NCBI RefSeq assembly: GCF_024170405.1
Contig: NZ_JALJYC010000013.1
Coordinates: forward strand, 1 to 64,000
DNA length: 64,000 nt
Source of the DNA: Neisseria perflava
GTDB lineage: Bacteria > Pseudomonadota > Gammaproteobacteria > Burkholderiales > Neisseriaceae
Direction of reading: 5' to 3'
Under the pieces are notes generated by a model, which was not told the origin of the DNA, searched no databases, and saw only the letters and a list, made by a program, of their open reading frames with translations. The position numbers were made by a program, and so were the translations under genes. This document shows, in pieces, positions 61,352 to 64,000 of the stretch (positions within the stretch are counted from its first letter, which is position 1; the number at the start of each line of letters is the position of its first letter).

Positions 61352-61365
61352 TGACATCGGTGTCA
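61352..61365. promoter_or_regulatory. Candidate LacI-type operator
   Basis: TGACATCGGTGTCA is an inverted repeat with the central CG typical of LacI-family operators, 58 bases upstream of the LacI gene. Autoregulation is plausible. Confidence 0.5.
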
Positions 61366-61387
61366 TAACACTTTTTTTAACACAAGC

Positions 61388-61401
61388 TTGATAAAAATCA
61401 A
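61388..61401. promoter_or_regulatory. Perfect FNR box
   Basis: TTGAT-AAAA-ATCAA matches the FNR consensus exactly, 94 bases upstream of the LacI gene and 329 before pgi. The rest of 61402-61729 is AT-rich with one uptake sequence. Confidence 0.6.
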
Positions 61402-61729
61402 TCAAACTTAAAGTTCAGTCCATACCCAGACAAAAAACTCTGCTTTTTAAATTCAAACCTAAATAGAAATATAATATTTTGTTTTAATCATGAATATATC
61501 AAAGCACAATCATTGCGTTTTACATTTCCATACAGACGGATTCTTTCTCCACCGTTTTTCAGACGGCAAATGCGCTACACCCAAGGCTTTTAAAAAATAG
61601 TATGATAGTAAATGTCTTGATATTGCATGATAATTCAATAACAAAAAACCGCTTACCACAGACATCGGCTGTTTGTTTATTACAGTTTCCATTTTCAACA
61701 AAACCAGTCACACCAGCAAAGGAATAAGC

Positions 61730-63361
61730 ATGACGACACATTCGGCCACATGGCAGGCCTTAACCGAACATTTCCAAGCCACACATACCGTACACATGCG
61801 CGAGCAGTTTGCCGCCGACCCACAACGCTTTGCGCGTATGCACGAGACCCTGCACGGCCTATTGTTTGATTACAGCAAAAACCGCGTCAACGAAGAAACC
61901 TTACATCTATTATGCAATCTGGCCGAAGCCGCCGGACTGCCGCAACAAATGGCCGCCATGCGGCGCGGCGACAAAATCAATGCCAGCGAGCAACGCGCCG
62001 TGCTCCATACCGCCCTGCGCCTGCCGGACAACGCCGTGCCCTTGTCGGTGGACGGCGAAGACATCATGCCCAAACTCCACCGCGAACTCGACCGCGCCCT
62101 GGCCTTTGCCGAGAGCATCATCAGCGGCACACACACCGGCACCACCGGCAAACGCATTACCGATTTCGTCAACATCGGTATCGGCGGTTCCGATTTGGGG
62201 CCGCAGCTGTGCGTCCAATCCCTCAAAGCCTACCGCAAACACGTCCGGCTGCATTTCGTCAGCAATTCCGACGACGCCGACATCGCACGGACGCTGAGCG
62301 GCCTCAACCCCGAAACCACCCTGTTTTGCGTGGCCAGCAAATCCTTCGGCACGCCCGAGACCCTGCTCAACGCCTATGCCGCCCGCGCCTGGTATAAAGA
62401 TGCCGGCCTACCCGAGGCCGATATTTCGCGCCATTTCTGCGCCATCTCCAGCAACGTCAACGCCGCGCAAAACTTCGGCATTGCGCCGGAACACGTCTTC
62501 GCCATGTTCGACTGGGTCGGCGGCCGCTATTCCGTATGGTCGGCCATCGGCCTGCCGGTGATGGTCGCCGTGGGCGAAAGCCGCTTCCGCGAGCTGCTGC
62601 GCGGAGCAAACACCATGGACGAGCATTTCTTCAACACCCCCATGCGCCACAACATCCCCGTATTGATGGGCTTGCTGCATGTGTGGTACAACAATTTTTA
62701 CAACGCCGACGGCCACACCGTCGTCCCCTACTCCCACGACATGCGCCGCTTCCCCAGCTGGATTAACCAGCTCGACATGGAAAGCAGCGGCAAAAGCCGC
62801 ACTTCAGACGGCCAAGCCGTCAGCTGCAAAACCGGCGGCATTGTCTTCGGCGAAGAAGGCGTCAACTGCCAACACGCCTATTTCCAACTGCTGCACCAAG
62901 GCACGCGCCTGATTCCGTGCGACTTCATCGTGCCCATGACCTCGCCGCTCAAAGTCGGCCGCCAACACCGCTTTACCGTCGCCAACGCCTTCGCCCAAGC
63001 CGAAGCGCTGATGAAAGGCAAAACGCTGGCCGAAGTGGAAACCGAATTGGCCGACCTGCCCGCAGCGGAACGCGCCGCCCTTGCGCCGCAAAAAGAATTC
63101 CCCGGCAACCGCCCGAGTAACAGCTTTTTGATTAACAAAATCAGCCCGTTTACCTTAGGCATGCTGATGGCGGCGTATGAGCATAAAGTGTTTGTACAAG
63201 GCGTGATTTGGGGGATTAACCCCTTCGACCAATGGGGCGTGGAATATGGCAAAGTCTTGGCCAAAGCCATCGAGCCGGAACTCTTCCAAGACAAAGCCCT
63301 GCACCACGACAGCTCCACCAACGGCCTGATTGAATTTTATCGGGCGTGTCAGGAAAATTGA
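61730..63361 (+). CDS. pgi: Glucose-6-phosphate isomerase
   Basis: Pgi interconverts glucose 6-phosphate and fructose 6-phosphate. The ATG at 61730 has AGGAA seven bases upstream and gives 543 residues, the normal length. Motifs include VNIGIGGSDLGPQL, SKSFGTPETLLNA (catalytic threonine region), the signature FDWVGGRYSVWSAIGLP and GVEYGKVLAKAIEPEL. It is transcribed away from the LacI gene, and its product fits use of sugar delivered by the nearby transporter. Confidence 0.96.
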   Translation: MTTHSATWQALTEHFQATHTVHMREQFAADPQRFARMHETLHGLLFDYSKNRVNEETLHLLCNLAEAAGLPQQMAAMRRGDKINASEQRAVLHTALRLPDNAVPLSVDGEDIMPKLHRELDRALAFAESIISGTHTGTTGKRITDFVNIGIGGSDLGPQLCVQSLKAYRKHVRLHFVSNSDDADIARTLSGLNPETTLFCVASKSFGTPETLLNAYAARAWYKDAGLPEADISRHFCAISSNVNAAQNFGIAPEHVFAMFDWVGGRYSVWSAIGLPVMVAVGESRFRELLRGANTMDEHFFNTPMRHNIPVLMGLLHVWYNNFYNADGHTVVPYSHDMRRFPSWINQLDMESSGKSRTSDGQAVSCKTGGIVFGEEGVNCQHAYFQLLHQGTRLIPCDFIVPMTSPLKVGRQHRFTVANAFAQAEALMKGKTLAEVETELADLPAAERAALAPQKEFPGNRPSNSFLINKISPFTLGMLMAAYEHKVFVQGVIWGINPFDQWGVEYGKVLAKAIEPELFQDKALHHDSSTNGLIEFYRACQEN

Positions 63362-63380
63362 TTTTAAAGTTGGCGTAAGA

Positions 63381-63423
63381 AAAAGGCCGTCTGAAAACAA
63401 ATCTGTTTTCAGACGGCCTTTTT
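63381..63423. terminator. DUS inverted-pair terminator, bidirectional
   Basis: AAAAAGGCCGTCTGAAAACA pairs with TGTTTTCAGACGGCCTTTTT between convergent pgi and dapD. Confidence 0.92.
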
Positions 63424-63452
63424 CTTGCATATCAATCAAGCATGATGCATGC

Positions 63453-64000
63453 TTAAACCCCGCGCAACAACTCGTTCACGCTGGTTTTAGAGCAGGTTTG
63501 TGCGTCCACGCGTTTCACAATCACGGCGCAATACAGGCTGTGGCTGCCGTCTTTGCTCGGCATAGAGCCGGACACGACTACCGAGCCTGCCGGTACGCGG
63601 CCTTGGTAGATTTCGCCGGTGGTGCGGTCGAGGATTTTGGTAGATTGGCCGATAAACACGCCCATGGAAATTACCGAGCCTTCTTCCACCACTACGCCTT
63701 CGACGATTTCGGAACGTGCGCCGATAAAGCAGTTGTCTTCAATAATGGTCGGGCCCGCTTGCAACGGTTCCAACACGCCGCCGATGCCCACGCCGCCGCT
63801 CAAATGCACGTTTTTACCGATTTGGGCGCAAGAGCCGACGGTAGCCCAAGTATCGACCATCGTACCTTCATCGACATACGCGCCGATGTTGACGTAAGAA
63901 GGCATCAACACGGCGTTTTTCGCCACGAAACTGCCACGACGCGCCACTGCGCCCGGTACCACGCGGAAACCGGCGGTTTGAAATTCCTGCTCGCTCCAGT
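63453..64000 (-). CDS. dapD: Tetrahydrodipicolinate N-succinyltransferase, partial
   Basis: DapD succinylates tetrahydrodipicolinate in the DAP/lysine pathway. Only the C-terminal part (about 182 residues) is in the window; the 5' end lies beyond 64000. The left-handed beta-helix hexapeptide repeats are clear (VVPGAVARRGSFVAKNAVLMP, VNIGAYVDEGTMVDTWATVGS, IEDNCFIGARSEIVEGVVV). The usual C-terminal strand with VPAGSVVVSGSMPSKDGSHSL follows. Confidence 0.93.
   Translation of the reverse strand, partial: WSEQEFQTAGFRVVPGAVARRGSFVAKNAVLMPSYVNIGAYVDEGTMVDTWATVGSCAQIGKNVHLSGGVGIGGVLEPLQAGPTIIEDNCFIGARSEIVEGVVVEEGSVISMGVFIGQSTKILDRTTGEIYQGRVPAGSVVVSGSMPSKDGSHSLYCAVIVKRVDAQTCSKTSVNELLRGV

Overview
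This window is a chromosomal segment of a Neisseria species, most likely a commensal. The 10-base DNA uptake core GCCGTCTGAA occurs dozens of times, usually as AGGCCGTCTGAA and often as inverted pairs that act as terminators. The 12-mer with AT in front, typical of meningococcus and gonococcus, is rare. The proteins (Ccp lipoprotein, FarR, PBP2, FtsA, MurD) are recognisably neisserial. Sequence alone does not fix the species; the AG dialect fits the N. subflava/N. elongata type groups better than the pathogens.

Layout: (1) 1-3.9 kb: mosaic repeat DNA, then a decayed amidohydrolase/MFS exporter pair divergent from an intact MarR regulator. (2) 4-11.3 kb: ccp, gpsA, a ZapB-like protein, zapA, 6S RNA, rplM-rpsI, a small stress membrane protein, farR-hpaC and murU. 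(3) 11.4-32.2 kb, minus strand: the complete dcw division and cell wall cluster, in transcription order mraZ, rsmH, ftsL, ftsI/penA, murE, an M23 lipoprotein, murF, a hypothetical protein, mraY, a small membrane protein, a truncated haemoglobin, a SLATT-type 2TM protein, murD, ftsW, murG, murC, ddl, ftsQ, ftsA, ftsZ. A good sigma70 promoter overlapped by MraZ-type boxes precedes mraZ. (4) 32.4-46.8 kb: a MidA-like methyltransferase, tRNA-Met and tRNA-Ala, an ADP-ribosylglycohydrolase, an RDD protein, asd, sspA-sspB, the cytochrome bc1 operon, a Nif3 protein, a MetR-like regulator, mgtE, gpmA, udk and a DUF406 protein. (5) 47-64 kb: garD, a TonB-dependent haem/haemoglobin-type receptor, parC, pilS-pilR, rsmJ, a sugar-type MFS transporter with a LacI regulator, pgi and the 3' part of dapD.

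Most of the window is ordinary core genome. The accessory signals are: a low-GC orphan SLATT gene between two copies of the first codons of murD; three dRS3-bounded mosaic elements, one with its core inverted relative to its flanks; two copies of a 162-164 bp element with 14-bp terminal inverted repeats; and a perfect 24-bp hairpin set into a second repeat family. I found no CRISPR array, prophage, intact insertion sequence or multi-gene defence island. The SLATT cassette is the closest thing to an undescribed system, and its function is inference only.
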